From NCBI RefSeq assembly GCF_018777385.1, contig NZ_JAFJYB010000003.1:62001-126000 (forward strand): 64,000 nucleotides of DNA, given 5' to 3'. Shown piece after piece: positions 10,346-20,542 of the stretch (positions within the stretch are counted from its first letter, which is position 1; each line of letters begins with the position of its first letter). The position numbers and the translations under genes are program-made. Origin of the DNA: Candidatus Symbiopectobacterium endolongispinus (GTDB taxonomy: Bacteria > Pseudomonadota > Gammaproteobacteria > Enterobacterales > Enterobacteriaceae). The notes under the pieces were generated by a model. The model saw nothing but the letters and a program-made list of their open reading frames with translations, was not told the origin of the DNA and made no database searches.

Positions 10346-11557
10346 TTAAAACAGTACCCACAGCAAAAATATCACCACGCAAACGCTGACAATGGGCCAA
10401 AACAGCGGTTTGTTGAACACGGCTTGGAGGGCAGGTGGTAAGGTAGCAACCAGCGGGTTGGCAATCGGCTGCGGATGCGGGAACAGGCTCTGTATCGTCA
10501 GTTCCCCGTCGGAAGCGCGCTGCAGGCGGTGAGCGAACAAAAAGGTCACCAGTTCGTTGAGTTGCGGTTGGGTAAGCGGTGTTTGTACCCCGGCATTGAA
10601 ACGGTTTTGACTGTAGTCCAGCAACAACTGTCGCTCATTGGCTTCCAACGCGGGTTGAAACAGCGTGTACAATGTGGACTGAGTCGCGGTCATTGGGGGT
10701 TGCGCCGCATTGCCTGCGGTCGACGTTGTTGCCAAAGTCGCGGGTGCATCGCTGCGCCAATTGCCAGTGGTCAGCAGATGATGCAGGTCAGTTTGCGTTT
10801 GCAAATATTGCATCAGGAGCGGCAAATGACGAGCGGGGATCGGCGTGCCCGGCGGCTGGTGTTGCATTGCCGTCAATGACGTCCAGATTTTTTCCGTCGG
10901 TTCGCCCAGTAGCGCGGACAATCGCACCACCATCTGATTCAGGCTGTTCTGCTCGACGCTGGATAACGGACGTTGCAGCAGGGCCGTGGTCGCGGCATTG
11001 GTGAGCGCATTTTGCACCAGCGTTGTGGCAAGCGCGGGTGCTCTGCCTGACGCGGCATTTAGAGGTGCCGCATCGGGCGGTGTTTGCAACATGGTCAGCA
11101 CCCGTTGTAACTGAGGCTGCGTCAGCGCTTTGAGTTCGGTATGACCAAATTCCTGACGTAAAAATTGAGTGACGCGCTGGCTGTTGTTTTCTTGAGGCAG
11201 CAGATCGGTCAGGCGTTGCAATAACGGATGGCGGGCGCTGCTTTGCTGTGTTTGAGCCTGCACCAGTTGGTTCTGCAATGACTGCTCGGCGGCGGTAAAA
11301 TGCTGTCCGAGCAATGTCTGGTTTGGCGCCAAACCAATGTCCTGACGTAGTGTGGTCCAGATGGCATTGTTACTCAGCGATGTCAGCGCCTGTAGCTTGA
11401 CCACCAGCGTATCCAGCGTGGCGCGCTGGGTAAAGCTGAGCGGGGAGTTCGCCGCCGCCGTATTGGATGAGGAAGAGGCAATGGCCGACGCCGGCGATGC
11501 GGGGGTGGGGGGGCGATCTCCCGGCGTCGGGGTTCCCGGACTGCTGACTGGCTGCAT
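10346..11557 (-). CDS. flk: Flagellar regulator Flk
   Basis: Flk is an inner-membrane-anchored protein, known in Salmonella as a checkpoint on flagellar type III secretion of FlgM when rings are unfinished. The start at 11557 (MQPVSSPGTPTPGD) has GAGGAGT 8 bases upstream and matches the family N-terminus; a longer frame to 11626 is not supported. The protein has a proline/serine-rich N-terminus, a Gln/Leu-rich middle and a single C-terminal membrane anchor (FWPIVSVCVVIFLLWVLF), the family layout. It has about 403 residues, longer than the E. coli protein of about 331. Position next to pdxB agrees with E. coli, although an EamA/AraC pair is inserted between them here. Confidence 0.85.
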   Translation of the reverse strand: MQPVSSPGTPTPGDRPPTPASPASAIASSSSNTAAANSPLSFTQRATLDTLVVKLQALTSLSNNAIWTTLRQDIGLAPNQTLLGQHFTAAEQSLQNQLVQAQTQQSSARHPLLQRLTDLLPQENNSQRVTQFLRQEFGHTELKALTQPQLQRVLTMLQTPPDAAPLNAASGRAPALATTLVQNALTNAATTALLQRPLSSVEQNSLNQMVVRLSALLGEPTEKIWTSLTAMQHQPPGTPIPARHLPLLMQYLQTQTDLHHLLTTGNWRSDAPATLATTSTAGNAAQPPMTATQSTLYTLFQPALEANERQLLLDYSQNRFNAGVQTPLTQPQLNELVTFLFAHRLQRASDGELTIQSLFPHPQPIANPLVATLPPALQAVFNKPLFWPIVSVCVVIFLLWVLF

Positions 11558-11676
11558 AATGGACTCCTCACTGCGTGAAAGGCACCCTGCATTCCCCGGG
11601 AGCCCTGAATAGGCAACGGAAATCATAGCAAGGTGTCTGGTGCGAGAATAGTCAGATCATAGGGGAAAATGCCTCC

Positions 11677-12636
11677 TTATTTGCGGTTTGCTTCCACTTC
11701 ATGGATTTGGCTGCGAGACGTATCGCTATCCGGTGTGCAAACTGCATTGTGCTGAGCGCGCGGAGTACGCATATGCTGCGCCATGACAACCCCGAGTAAT
11801 ACCAGAATCCCGCCTACGATGTGGTAGCTGTGCAGTGTTTCATGCGGCAACGTCACGGCGATCAGTGCGGTAAACACCGGTGTCAGATTAATGAAAATAC
11901 TGGCGTTATTGGCCCCGATGCGCATCACCCCGACGATCCACATCCACGGAGCAAGGATCGAGGCGAAAATACCGGCGAACAGTACCAGCGGTAGGTTTTG
12001 CGCGTTCAGGGCAATGCTTTGTGCCAACAATAAGTTCGGCAGCAACAGCACGACACCAAAGGCAATCTGCACGTAGAGCGACACCCAGGTGGGCAGAGCA
12101 ATGGACCAGCGTTTGGTTAATACGCCGTACAAGGTGTAGGCTAACGCAGCAATAAACATCATTACCTCGCCGCGCCCGATGCCCTGCGCCAGAATCAGAG
12201 TCGGATGTCCACCGCTGATAAGCCAACTGATGCCGAAAAAGGAGAGCAGACTGCCGCACAGTAAGCTCAAGGTGGGCGCCACGCCGAGCAACGGAATGCT
12301 GATCAATACCATGAGCAAGGGGATCAACGAAACCAGAATGCCCATCATCAGCGCACTGATGCTGTGTGCGGCATAGTAGGCCATGCTTTGGTAGAGAACC
12401 ATGCCGAGAAACCCTAGAAACAGCAATTTTCCCCAGTGTAGCCTGATGGTGCCCGCGTGTCGTCGCAACTGAGGCAACATAAAGGGCGTCAGTACCAGCA
12501 GAGCCAATAGCCAGCGGTAGAATGACATCGCTGCTGGATCGATGACACCAACGGAAAGTTTATTAACGATCACGTTAAATGACCAAAACAAGACGGCGAT
12601 AAGGGGGAATAACAGTTGCATGATAACAATTCTCAT
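11677..12636 (-). CDS. EamA/DMT-superfamily inner-membrane transporter
   Basis: About ten hydrophobic segments in two halves, beginning LLFPLIAVLFWSFNVIVNKL and with AAMSFYRWLLALLVL, mark this as a drug/metabolite-transporter (EamA) family permease. The substrate cannot be told from sequence. The first ATG (12636) has no clear ribosome site; an alternative ATG at 12621 (MQLLFPL) is possible. A soluble tail (TPRAQHNAVCTPDSDTSRS) follows the last membrane segment. It is divergent from an AraC-type regulator gene that is broken, a pairing that usually means the regulator controls the transporter. The gene itself appears intact. Confidence 0.8.
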   Translation of the reverse strand: MRIVIMQLLFPLIAVLFWSFNVIVNKLSVGVIDPAAMSFYRWLLALLVLTPFMLPQLRRHAGTIRLHWGKLLFLGFLGMVLYQSMAYYAAHSISALMMGILVSLIPLLMVLISIPLLGVAPTLSLLCGSLLSFFGISWLISGGHPTLILAQGIGRGEVMMFIAALAYTLYGVLTKRWSIALPTWVSLYVQIAFGVVLLLPNLLLAQSIALNAQNLPLVLFAGIFASILAPWMWIVGVMRIGANNASIFINLTPVFTALIAVTLPHETLHSYHIVGGILVLLGVVMAQHMRTPRAQHNAVCTPDSDTSRSQIHEVEANRK

Positions 12637-12717
12637 TAACGTGGTAAGTCAGTTTACGACAGGCGGGTTCGTTCTATATAGTGAAAATAAGACATCCTGA
12701 ATGGCAAGACAGACAAC

Positions 12718-13484
12718 ATGACGCGACAACGATCTTACTACCGTCCTGAAGGCATACCACCGAATGGGGTGTTTTTGCGTACCGAAGCGGTTAGCGCGGA
12801 TACGGAATACCTGCCTCATCGTCATGAGTGGGGGCAATTGTTGTATGTGGTTTATGGCGTTGTGGTACTGCGTCTCGCACAGGAGCGTTTTGGGGCACTG
12901 ACCCATTTTGCTATCTGGTTGCCTCAGGGGGTTGAGCACGCTTGCTACAACCAACGTCAGGCCACCATTTGCACCATCAATTTTGATGCGCGCTGGTATG
13001 CAGAACTTCCCGAAACGCCGTGCCTGCTTGAGGTTGGCCCGCTGTTTAAGGCGATTCAGGATGATTTGTTCGCGCGCGACGTACTGATCCCTCACGATAA
13101 ACCCGACCTGCGCTTGTGTCGTGTGTTGTGCGATCAAATGACGGCGGCACCGCGCCAACGCAATTACTTGCCAGGAACCGACGATCGCCTGTTGGCTCCA
13201 GTGTTGCATGCGCTGGAGCAGTGCCCGGCGGATAACCGTACGCTGGCGCAATGGGCAACCGAGGTCTACAGCACGGAACGCACGCTGTCGCGGCATTACT
13301 CGGTATGTCGTTCAGCGAGTGGCGACAACGGCTACGCTACCTGCAAGCGTTGGCCTTGTTGCGTCAGGGCATGAGCGTGCAGTCTGTAGCGCTGGAAGTC
13401 GGCCGCAGCTCTTCATCGGCGTTTATCGCCATGTTTCGCCAGCAAAGTGGGTCCACGCTGGAAGGGTATCGAACCAGACCTTAA
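12718..13484 (+). pseudogene. AraC-family transcriptional regulator, deletion in the HTH domain
   Basis: The N-terminal cupin-like part is intact (HRHEWGQLLYVVYGVVVL, WLPQGVEHACYNQR). The C-terminal DNA-binding domain starts LAQWATEVYSTERTLSRH and should continue into LGMSFSEWRQRLRYLQALAL, which is present but in another frame. At about 13295 several bases between the two helix-turn-helix elements are missing, so translation runs out of frame to about 13374, while the remaining domain (VQSVALEVGRSSSSAFIAMF) ends at 13484. The missing bases lie in the first HTH, so DNA binding should be lost. The gene probably regulated the divergent EamA transporter; that link is inferred from position. Confidence 0.8.
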
Positions 13485-13574
13485 TCGATGGGGATAGCGT
13501 TGGGATTCTCCACCATTCGGTGGCAAAATAGTGCCCATGTTTTTCTTGCAAGCGTTGCCTGACCTGGGTCGTAC

Positions 13575-14702
13575 ATGAAAATTGTGGTTGATGAGAATAT
13601 GCCATATGCGCGCGAGCTGTTCATCCGCGTGGGTGAGGTGGTGGCCGTGCCGGGAAGGCCGTTGCCCGTTGAGGCGTTGACACAGGCACACGCCCTGATG
13701 GTGCGCTCCGTCACGCCGGTTAACGCCGCGCTGTTAGCGGATTCGGGCGTGACCTTCGTCGGCAGCGCCACGGCGGGTACCGATCACGTGGATGAGGCCT
13801 GGCTGCGTGAGCAAGGGGTCGGATTTTCAGCCGCGCCGGGTTGCAATGCCATCGCGGTGGTGGAATACGTTTTTTCTGCGCTGCTGATGCTGGCGGAGCG
13901 AGATGGCTTTCAGTTGCGCGACAAAACCGTCGGGATTGTCGGTGTGGGCAACGTCGGACGGCGTTTGCAGGCTTGCCTCAACGCCTGGGGGGTGAAGACG
14001 TTACTGTGCGATCCCCCTCGCGCCCGCAAGGAGGATGTTGGCTCCTTTTTACCACTGGATGCGCTGTTGCGTGACGCGGATATTGTCACGCTGCATACGC
14101 CCTTGACCAAGGGTGGCCCAGATAACACCCTGCACCTGATTGATGACGCGGTGCTCGCCGCCTTGCCTGCAGGCCGTATTTTGATCAACGCGTGTCGCGG
14201 GCCGGTGGTTGATAACGCAGCCCTGCTGCGGGCGTTACAGCAAGGCAAGGATCTGCGCGTGGTGCTGGACGTGTGGGAACCGGAACCGGGGCTTTCGCTG
14301 GATTTGCTGGCGCGTGCGGACGTGGGTACGGCGCATATTGCTGGCTATACGCTGGAAGGCAAGGCGCGCGGTACCACGCAAGTGTTTGAGGCGTTGTGCC
14401 AGTTTATCGGGCAGCCTCAGCAAGTGCTGCTGTCATCGCTGTTGCCTGCCCCGGATATCACGGATGTTCACGTAACGGCCCCTCTCGATCAAGCGTTGCT
14501 GAAGCGTCTGGTGCATCTGGTGTATGATGTACGCCGCGACGATACGCTGTTGCGCCAGTCTGCGGGTCAAGGTGGCGGATTTGATCGTCTGCGTAAACAC
14601 TATCAGGAGCGCCGCGAATGGTCTTCGCTGCGTGTCACTTGTTCTGATGAGGACAGTGTGGCCTGTCTGAATGCATTGGGTTTCACTGCTGTCTTGCCGT
14701 AA
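13575..14702 (+). CDS. pdxB: Erythronate-4-phosphate dehydrogenase
   Basis: PdxB oxidises 4-phosphoerythronate, the second step of the DXP-dependent pyridoxal phosphate pathway. It is a D-2-hydroxyacid dehydrogenase: start [30 protein letters not shown], the NAD-binding [30 protein letters not shown] and the catalytic-histidine segment [16 protein letters not shown]. The family-specific C-terminal dimerisation domain is present through FTAVLP. Length 375 residues, near E. coli's 378. The order pdxB-usg-truA-dedA is the conserved one. Intact. Confidence 0.95.
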   Translation: MKIVVDENMPYARELFIRVGEVVAVPGRPLPVEALTQAHALMVRSVTPVNAALLADSGVTFVGSATAGTDHVDEAWLREQGVGFSAAPGCNAIAVVEYVFSALLMLAERDGFQLRDKTVGIVGVGNVGRRLQACLNAWGVKTLLCDPPRARKEDVGSFLPLDALLRDADIVTLHTPLTKGGPDNTLHLIDDAVLAALPAGRILINACRGPVVDNAALLRALQQGKDLRVVLDVWEPEPGLSLDLLARADVGTAHIAGYTLEGKARGTTQVFEALCQFIGQPQQVLLSSLLPAPDITDVHVTAPLDQALLKRLVHLVYDVRRDDTLLRQSAGQGGGFDRLRKHYQERREWSSLRVTCSDEDSVACLNALGFTAVLP

Positions 14703-14719
14703 TACGGTGAGAGGGTGTC

Positions 14720-14812
14720 ATGAAATACGACGTTTTTAGCGTAGGGTATTCGGGTGATGATATATCGCCCGAGCAAGAGGTATTGACGAATGGGGGAACA
14801 CCACATGTCTGA
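14720..14812 (+). CDS. Candidate 30-residue ORF overlapping the usg start
   Basis: An ATG preceded by GAGAGGGTGTC opens a 31-codon frame ([19 protein letters not shown]... ending GGTPHV) whose TGA overlaps the usg ATG by 8 bases. The ribosome site is stronger-looking than usg's own, which would allow translational coupling. I recognise no homologue. It could be a leader peptide or simply chance; only conservation in relatives would decide. Confidence 0.25.
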   Translation: MKYDVFSVGYSGDDISPEQEVLTNGGTPHV

Positions 14813-15815
14813 CGGCTGGAATATTGTGCTATTGGGCGCAACGGGTGCGGTGGGAACGGCGCTGCTGGAGTTATTGCAAGAGCGCGCGTTTCCCGTAGGC
14901 ACGCTCTATCCGCTCGCCAGCGAACGCAGCGTGGGGGAATCCGTGAGGATCAACGGCAAATCCTGGCAAGTCGAGGATGCGGCCGAGTTTGATTGGTCTC
15001 AGGCACAGTTGGCCTTCTTTGTCGCGGGCAGCGAAGCGAGCGCACGCTATGCGGAAGAAACTGGTAACGCAGGTTGCCTGGTGATTGATAGCAGCGATTT
15101 GTTTGCGCTGGAGCCGGATGTCCCGTTGGTGGTGCCGGGGGTCAACACCCATGTGTTGGCGGATTACCGTAATCGCAATATCGTCGCGGTGGCAGACAGT
15201 CTGGTGAGTCAGCTGCTGCTGGCTATTAAACCGCTGATCGAGCAAGCCGGGCTGTCACGTCTTCACGTCACCAATCTGCTCTCTGTGTCTGCGCTGGGCA
15301 AAGTGGCGGTAGACGATTTGGCCGGGCAGAGTGCCCGTTTGCTGAACGGCATTCCACCGGAACCGGGCTTGTTTGCCAAACAGCTGGCGTTTAATGTGCT
15401 GCCGTTTCTGGCGGAAGCGCAAGGCAGTGTGGCACAAGAGCGTCGACTGGTGGATCAAGTGCGTAAGGTGTTACAGGACGAAGGGCTGCCTATCTCCGTC
15501 AACTGCGTACAGGCTCCGGTGTTTTACGGCCACGCACAGGTCGTACATCTTGAGGCATTACGACCATTGTCTGCGGAGGAAGCCCGGGATGAACTCGCAC
15601 GCGCTGAATATGTTCAGCTCAGCGATGAAGACGACTACCCGACGCAAGTGGAAGATGCTTCTGACAACGTTCAGCTCAAGATTGGTTGCCTGCGCAATGA
15701 TTACGGCATTCCCGAACTGCTGCAATTCTGGTCGGTTGCGGATAACGTACGCTTCGGCGGCGCGTTGATGGCGGTGGAAACGGCAGAACGGCTGGTGCAG
15801 GAGTATCTGGGGTAA
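14805..15815 (+). CDS. usg: Usg, aspartate-semialdehyde dehydrogenase-like protein
   Basis: Usg is a paralogue of aspartate-semialdehyde dehydrogenase with no proven activity. The N-terminal Rossmann motif is [16 protein letters not shown], with [19 protein letters not shown] and the C-terminal [19 protein letters not shown]. The region of the catalytic cysteine in Asd reads [15 protein letters not shown] and has no cysteine, as in E. coli Usg, so it is unlikely to act as a dehydrogenase. The ATG at 14805 ([11 protein letters not shown]) matches the E. coli start; an ATG 15 bases earlier is less likely. The stop overlaps the truA start. 336 residues, intact. Confidence 0.92.
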   Translation: MSDGWNIVLLGATGAVGTALLELLQERAFPVGTLYPLASERSVGESVRINGKSWQVEDAAEFDWSQAQLAFFVAGSEASARYAEETGNAGCLVIDSSDLFALEPDVPLVVPGVNTHVLADYRNRNIVAVADSLVSQLLLAIKPLIEQAGLSRLHVTNLLSVSALGKVAVDDLAGQSARLLNGIPPEPGLFAKQLAFNVLPFLAEAQGSVAQERRLVDQVRKVLQDEGLPISVNCVQAPVFYGHAQVVHLEALRPLSAEEARDELARAEYVQLSDEDDYPTQVEDASDNVQLKIGCLRNDYGIPELLQFWSVADNVRFGGALMAVETAERLVQEYLG

Positions 15816-16669
15816 TGTCAGACAGTAATTTGCCGCAGCAGTCTGCTGGTATCAAGGTGGCGCTGGGCATTGAGTATGACGGCAGCCGCTATTATGGCTG
15901 GCAGCGTCAGGCTGAAGTAGAGAGCGTGCAATGGCATCTGGAACAGGCGCTGAGTAAAGTGGCCGATGAGCCGATTACCGTGTTTTGCGCCGGCAGAACC
16001 GATGTCGGCGTGCACGCTACCGGACAAGTGGTGCACTTCACCACCCAGGCTCAGCGCAAAGATGCCGCCTGGACCATGGGCGTCAATGCCCATTTGCCAG
16101 CAGATATCGCCGTGCGCTGGGTGAAAACCGTCGATGATGATTTTCATGCACGTTTCAGCGCCACGGCACGTCGCTATAGGTACCTTATCTATAATCATCG
16201 CCTGCGCCCGGCGGTACTGGCGCGTGGCGTAACGCAGTTCCACTTCCCGTTGGATGCGGCGCGCATGGAACGCGCCGGGCAAAGCCTGCTGGGTGAGAAT
16301 GATTTTACCTCGTTTCGCGCCGTGCAATGCCAATCGCGCACGCCGTGGCGCAATGTAAATCATTTAAAGGTTACGCGTCATGGCGCTTACATCGTGGTAG
16401 ATATTAAAGCCAATGCGTTTGTTCATCATATGGTGCGCAATATCGTTGGTAGCCTGATGGAAGTGGGATGCGGTAATCAGCCTGAATCATGGATAGCCAA
16501 ACTGCTGGCGGCTAAAGATCGCAAGCTGGCTGCCGCCACTGCGCGCGCCGACGGTCTTTATCTGGTAGAAGTAGATTATCCGGCACGTTTCGAACTGCCC
16601 GTTGCGCCAATGGGCCCGCTGTTTCTGGAAGATTTACCCGTGGCGGGCGGTTGTATCGCACCACGCTAA
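15815..16669 (+). CDS. truA: tRNA pseudouridine(38-40) synthase
   Basis: TruA makes pseudouridine at positions 38-40 of the anticodon stem-loop. The catalytic aspartate lies in [18 protein letters not shown]. Other landmarks are [14 protein letters not shown] at the N-terminus and [19 protein letters not shown] in the C-terminal half. 284 residues against 270 in E. coli, with a short extension at each end. The ATG overlaps the usg stop (TAATG), indicating coupled translation. Intact. Confidence 0.95.
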   Translation: MSDSNLPQQSAGIKVALGIEYDGSRYYGWQRQAEVESVQWHLEQALSKVADEPITVFCAGRTDVGVHATGQVVHFTTQAQRKDAAWTMGVNAHLPADIAVRWVKTVDDDFHARFSATARRYRYLIYNHRLRPAVLARGVTQFHFPLDAARMERAGQSLLGENDFTSFRAVQCQSRTPWRNVNHLKVTRHGAYIVVDIKANAFVHHMVRNIVGSLMEVGCGNQPESWIAKLLAAKDRKLAAATARADGLYLVEVDYPARFELPVAPMGPLFLEDLPVAGGCIAPR

Positions 16670-16714
16670 ACACTAGAGGATTCTCACGGCATTGCGCCGT
16701 GAAACATGCACATA

Positions 16715-17352
16715 ATGGAACTTGTCGCGTTTATACGCTTTATCATCGATTTTATTCTGCATATTGACGTTCACCTTGCGGAACTGGTTGCGCAATACGG
16801 TGTCTGGATTTATGCCATTCTGTTTTTAATCCTGTTTTGCGAAACAGGTATGGTGGTGACGCCATTTCTGCCGGGGGATTCTCTGTTGTTTGTCGCCGGC
16901 GCGCTGGCGGCGTTGCCCACTAACGATCTGGATGTGCACACCATGGTGGCGCTGATGGTTGTGGCGGCCATACTGGGAGATGCGGTCAATTACACCATCG
17001 GGCGTTTGTTCGGGGAAAAGCTGTTCAGTAACCCCGATTCGAAAATTTTTCGCCGCAGTTATCTGGATAAAACGCATCAATTTTATGCCCGTCACGGCGG
17101 TAAAACGATTATTCTGGCGCGCTTCGTACCGATTGTGAGAACATTCGCGCCGTTTGTCGCCGGTATGGGACATATGCGCTACCGCCATTTTGCTCTCTAT
17201 AATGTGGTAGGGGCATTACTGTGGGTATTACTGTTTACTTACGCAGGTTACCTGTTCGGCGACCTGCCGATTGTGTGCCAGGGATCATTGAAATCTGGCG
17301 GCATAGACGAGCGGCGGCCCGGGTGAAGAGCGCGTCGGGTTCACAAGAATAA
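16715..17352 (+). pseudogene. dedA: DedA family membrane protein with internal deletion
   Basis: DedA proteins are inner-membrane proteins needed for envelope integrity and linked to lipid-carrier recycling. About 185 residues are well conserved, including [36 protein letters not shown] and [19 protein letters not shown]. After [12 protein letters not shown] (near 17273) about 17 residues corresponding to the last membrane segment are missing and the frame is shifted. The true C-terminus is still readable in another frame as [18 protein letters not shown], ending at 17352. The actual product ends in 13 unrelated residues at 17326. The motif region used for transport is kept, so partial function cannot be excluded. 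A deletion of about 50 bases cannot be a base-calling error. Confidence 0.85.
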
Positions 17353-17413
17353 ACGCGGTAATCGCTCCGGCTTGACCAGTTTTCTATCCACAGTCCCGGA
17401 GTGTTATGGTTTA

Positions 17414-17503
17414 ATGAGCGGTATTTATGGTCTGTCACTGATGACGACCTGCGTTATCGGCGCCTTGCAATACGGGTGTAAACACCTGTTCAGGCTGCGA
17501 TAA
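17414..17503 (+). CDS. Candidate 29-residue ORF before accD
   Basis: An ATG with GGAG about 12 bases upstream opens 29 codons encoding [20 protein letters not shown] and a basic tail. The core is hydrophobic enough for a single membrane segment. No homologue is recognised and the ribosome site is too distant to be convincing. Equally likely to be chance in the dedA-accD spacer. Confidence 0.15.
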   Translation: MSGIYGLSLMTTCVIGALQYGCKHLFRLR

Positions 17504-17565
17504 ACGGGCGTAGTGACGGGGCAGAGCGGACTGGCCACGGCCAGGTTCAAGCAGAAAGGTTATCA

Positions 17566-18483
17566 ATGAGCTGGATTGAACGAATTCTTAACAAGAGCAA
17601 CATTACACCGACCCGCAAGGCCAATATTCCTGAAGGGGTATGGACCAAATGTGACAGTTGTGGTCAGGTGCTTTATCGCGCTGAATTGGAGCGTAACCTT
17701 GAGGTGTGTCCCAAGTGCGACCACCACATGCGACTTTCCGCCCGTGCGCGCTTGAATGCGTTTCTGGATAAGGACAGCGTGGTTGAGCTGGGTAGTGAGC
17801 TGGAGCCCAAGGATGCGCTGAAGTTCAAAGACTCGAAGAAATACAAAGATCGTCTGGTTGCTGCACAAAAGCAGTCTGACGAAAAAGACGCGTTGGTGGT
17901 GATGAAAGGCACGTTGTATGGCATGCCGGTGGTTGCTGCTTCCTTTGAGTTTGCCTTTATGGGCGGTTCCATGGCCTCTGTGGTCGGCGCGCGTTTTGTG
18001 CGTGCGGTTGAGCAGGCGTTGGAAGGTGGCTGTCCGCTGGTGTGTTTCTCCGCCAGTGGCGGTGCGCGTATGCAGGAAGCGCTGATGTCGCTGATGCAAA
18101 TGGCGAAAATCAGCGCAGCGTTGGCAAAAATGCGCGAGCGCGGTCTGCCCTATATTTCGGTGTTGACCGACCCGACCATGGGCGGTGTTTCAGCCAGTCT
18201 GGCGATGCTAGGCGATTTGAATATTGCTGAACCGAAAGCGCTAATCGGTTTTGCCGGTCCGCGCGTTATCGAACAGACGGTACGTGAAAAATTGCCGCCA
18301 GGTTTCCAACGCAGTGAATTTCTGCTGGAAAAAGGGGCGATTGACATGATCGTGCGCCGCCCGGAAATGCGCTTTAAGTTAGCCAGCATACTGTCTCGGC
18401 TGACCAACCACTCCGAGCCAGTGAACACCGCTGAGGTTCGTCCGCCGGAAGTGACCACTGAACCGCAGGATGATGCGCAATAA
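17566..18483 (+). CDS. accD: Acetyl-CoA carboxylase, carboxyltransferase subunit beta
   Basis: AccD with AccA transfers the carboxyl group from biotin to acetyl-CoA, forming malonyl-CoA. The N-terminal zinc ribbon shows its four cysteines in CDSCGQ and CPKCDHH. The crotonase-like carboxyltransferase domain contains [33 protein letters not shown] and [16 protein letters not shown]. 305 residues against 304 in E. coli. The order dedA-accD-folC-dedD is the conserved one. Intact. Confidence 0.97.
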   Translation: MSWIERILNKSNITPTRKANIPEGVWTKCDSCGQVLYRAELERNLEVCPKCDHHMRLSARARLNAFLDKDSVVELGSELEPKDALKFKDSKKYKDRLVAAQKQSDEKDALVVMKGTLYGMPVVAASFEFAFMGGSMASVVGARFVRAVEQALEGGCPLVCFSASGGARMQEALMSLMQMAKISAALAKMRERGLPYISVLTDPTMGGVSASLAMLGDLNIAEPKALIGFAGPRVIEQTVREKLPPGFQRSEFLLEKGAIDMIVRRPEMRFKLASILSRLTNHSEPVNTAEVRPPEVTTEPQDDAQ

Positions 18484-18571
18484 GTGACACGTGAACAGGG
18501 TGCAGCAGGATTGTGCTTAGGCCGTTCTGTGCACCCTGTATCAATGAACCGTAAGCCAGTGAACGGGACTC

Positions 18572-19840
18572 ATGGAAAATCTTCTCATTCCCCAAGCCAC
18601 GTCGCCTTTGGCCGCGTGGCTTCATTATCTGGAGCACCTGCACGCCACTGCCATTGACATGGGATTGACGCGTATTAAACAGGTTGCCGACCGTCTTCAT
18701 CTGCTGCGTCCGGCCCCAACGGTGTTTACCGTCGCGGGTACCAACGGAAAAGGTACTACCTGTTGTTCGCTGGAAGCCATTTTGATGGCGGCGGGTTTAC
18801 GTGTCGGTGTTTACAGTTCTCCCCATCTGCTGCGTTATGCCGAACGTGTGCGCATCCAAGGCCAGGAATTGCCGGAAAGCGCGCACACTAAGGCGTTTGC
18901 CGAGATCGAGGCAGGGCGTGGCGATGTCTCATCGACCTATTTCGAGTTTGGCACCCTTGCGGCACTGCATCTGTTCAGGCAGGCAAATCTGGATGTGGTG
19001 ATTCTGGAGGTCGGGTTAGGTGGGCGTCTGGATGCCACCAATATTGTGGATGCTGACGTGGCGGTGGTGACCAGTATTGCGCTCGATCATACTGACTGGT
19101 TAGGGCATGACCGCGAAAGTATTGGTCGCGAAAAGGCCGGTATCTTCCGCGGTAATACTCCTGCCGTGGTGGGTGAGCCGGATATGCCCGCCTCTATTGC
19201 TGCTGTGGCCGAAGAGAAAGGGGCATTGTTGTTCAGGCGTGGTCGTGATTGGCACTTTGCGCTGGAAGGCGACGGCTGGTATTGGCAATCGGCTGACGGA
19301 GAGCGCATGACGCTGCCGCTGCCGAACGTGCCATTGCCCAATGCTGCTACGGCGCTGGCCGCGCTGCGCCAGGGGCCGATTGATGTCTCTCTGGCGGCTG
19401 TCGAACAGGGGTTGCGTCGCGCTGCGTTACCGGGCCGGTTCCAAACGGTGAGTGAACAGCCGAAACTAATTCTGGATGTCGCACATAATCCCCATGCAGC
19501 AGCCTATCTGGCCGGGCGATTGGCGCAGTTGCCAAAAACGGGCAAAGTACGTGCGGTGATTGGTATGCTGGCCGATAAAGATATTCCCGGTACGTTGGCG
19601 CACCTCAAGCCCGTGGTGGATGAATGGTATTGCGCCCCGTTGGAGGGGCCACGTGGTGCCAGCGTTGAATTGATAGCGGCCCACCTGGAGCGCTGCCGGT
19701 CGTTTAAGGATGTCGCGACCGCCTGGCATCAGGCGATGCAAGGTGCAGATACGCAGGATACCGTCGTGGTGTGCGGATCTTTTCATACGGTAGCGCATGT
19801 GATGGAAGCGCAGGAGGATAGGGGGTCGAATGGCAAGTAA
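18572..19840 (+). CDS. folC: Dihydrofolate synthase / folylpolyglutamate synthase
   Basis: FolC adds the first glutamate to dihydropteroate and later glutamates to folates, using ATP. The P-loop is VAGTNGKGTTC at residues 54-64. Other Mur-ligase family landmarks are VYSSPHLLRYAERV, VILEVGLGGRLDATNIV, SIALDHTDWLG and ILDVAHNPHAAAYL. 422 residues, as in E. coli. The 3' end overlaps dedD by 11 bases. Intact. Confidence 0.96.
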   Translation: MENLLIPQATSPLAAWLHYLEHLHATAIDMGLTRIKQVADRLHLLRPAPTVFTVAGTNGKGTTCCSLEAILMAAGLRVGVYSSPHLLRYAERVRIQGQELPESAHTKAFAEIEAGRGDVSSTYFEFGTLAALHLFRQANLDVVILEVGLGGRLDATNIVDADVAVVTSIALDHTDWLGHDRESIGREKAGIFRGNTPAVVGEPDMPASIAAVAEEKGALLFRRGRDWHFALEGDGWYWQSADGERMTLPLPNVPLPNAATALAALRQGPIDVSLAAVEQGLRRAALPGRFQTVSEQPKLILDVAHNPHAAAYLAGRLAQLPKTGKVRAVIGMLADKDIPGTLAHLKPVVDEWYCAPLEGPRGASVELIAAHLERCRSFKDVATAWHQAMQGADTQDTVVVCGSFHTVAHVMEAQEDRGSNGK

Positions 19841-20471
19841 GTTTCAAAATCGTCTGGTCGGCACCATTATTCTGGTGGCGTTGGGCGTTATTGTGCTGCC
19901 GGCGCTGCTGGACGGCAAAAAGAAACATTACGAAGATGAGTTTGCCGCGATCCCGCTGGTGCCAAAGCCGGGTGACAGTACGGAGGCCGAATCGCTGCTT
20001 TCACTGAATCAGTCGTTGCCCAGTCAGCCGCCGGAAGGGGCGCAGCAGGCGATGCAAGGACAACCGGCTCAGGGCGGTGTGACCGCACCTGAGGATGATG
20101 ACACTATGCAGGTACCGCCGAGCAGTACGCCACCGTCGTCTTCCGCACCGATAGAAATTGCCCCGCCCGCTGTGGCGGCACGCCCGGTAACCACTAAAGT
20201 GGACGTGAAGCTGGAAGCCGCTCCCGCAGGACAAGCCTACGTGGTGCAACTGGGCGCACTGAAAAATGCGGATAAGGTGAATGAAATTGTTGCCAAGATG
20301 CGCCTGTCGGGATACCGCGCCTACACGGTGCCGTCGACACCCGTCGCGGGGGAGATAACCCGCATTTACGTCGGGCCGGATGCGTCAAAACAGAAATTAC
20401 AGTCTGCCCTCGGCGAACTGCAACAACTGAGTGGGCTGACTGGGCATGTCAGGAACTACAGCGCACGTTAA
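19830..20471 (+). CDS. dedD: Cell-division protein DedD (SPOR domain)
   Basis: DedD is an inner-membrane septal protein that binds denuded peptidoglycan at the division site. It has a short cytoplasmic start (MASKFQNRLVG), one membrane segment (TIILVALGVIVLPALL), a proline/glutamine/serine-rich periplasmic linker, and a C-terminal SPOR domain from about residue 138 (AYVVQLGALKNADKVNEIV to LTGHVRNYSA). 213 residues, near the family size. The start overlaps the folC end. Intact. Confidence 0.93.
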   Translation: MASKFQNRLVGTIILVALGVIVLPALLDGKKKHYEDEFAAIPLVPKPGDSTEAESLLSLNQSLPSQPPEGAQQAMQGQPAQGGVTAPEDDDTMQVPPSSTPPSSSAPIEIAPPAVAARPVTTKVDVKLEAAPAGQAYVVQLGALKNADKVNEIVAKMRLSGYRAYTVPSTPVAGEITRIYVGPDASKQKLQSALGELQQLSGLTGHVRNYSAR

Positions 20472-20542
20472 GGGTTGCCAGAGGGCTAATTCCGCTGAGG
20501 TTGTTGGTAAAGCCTACTAAAATGGTCATCCACGCCTACCGC

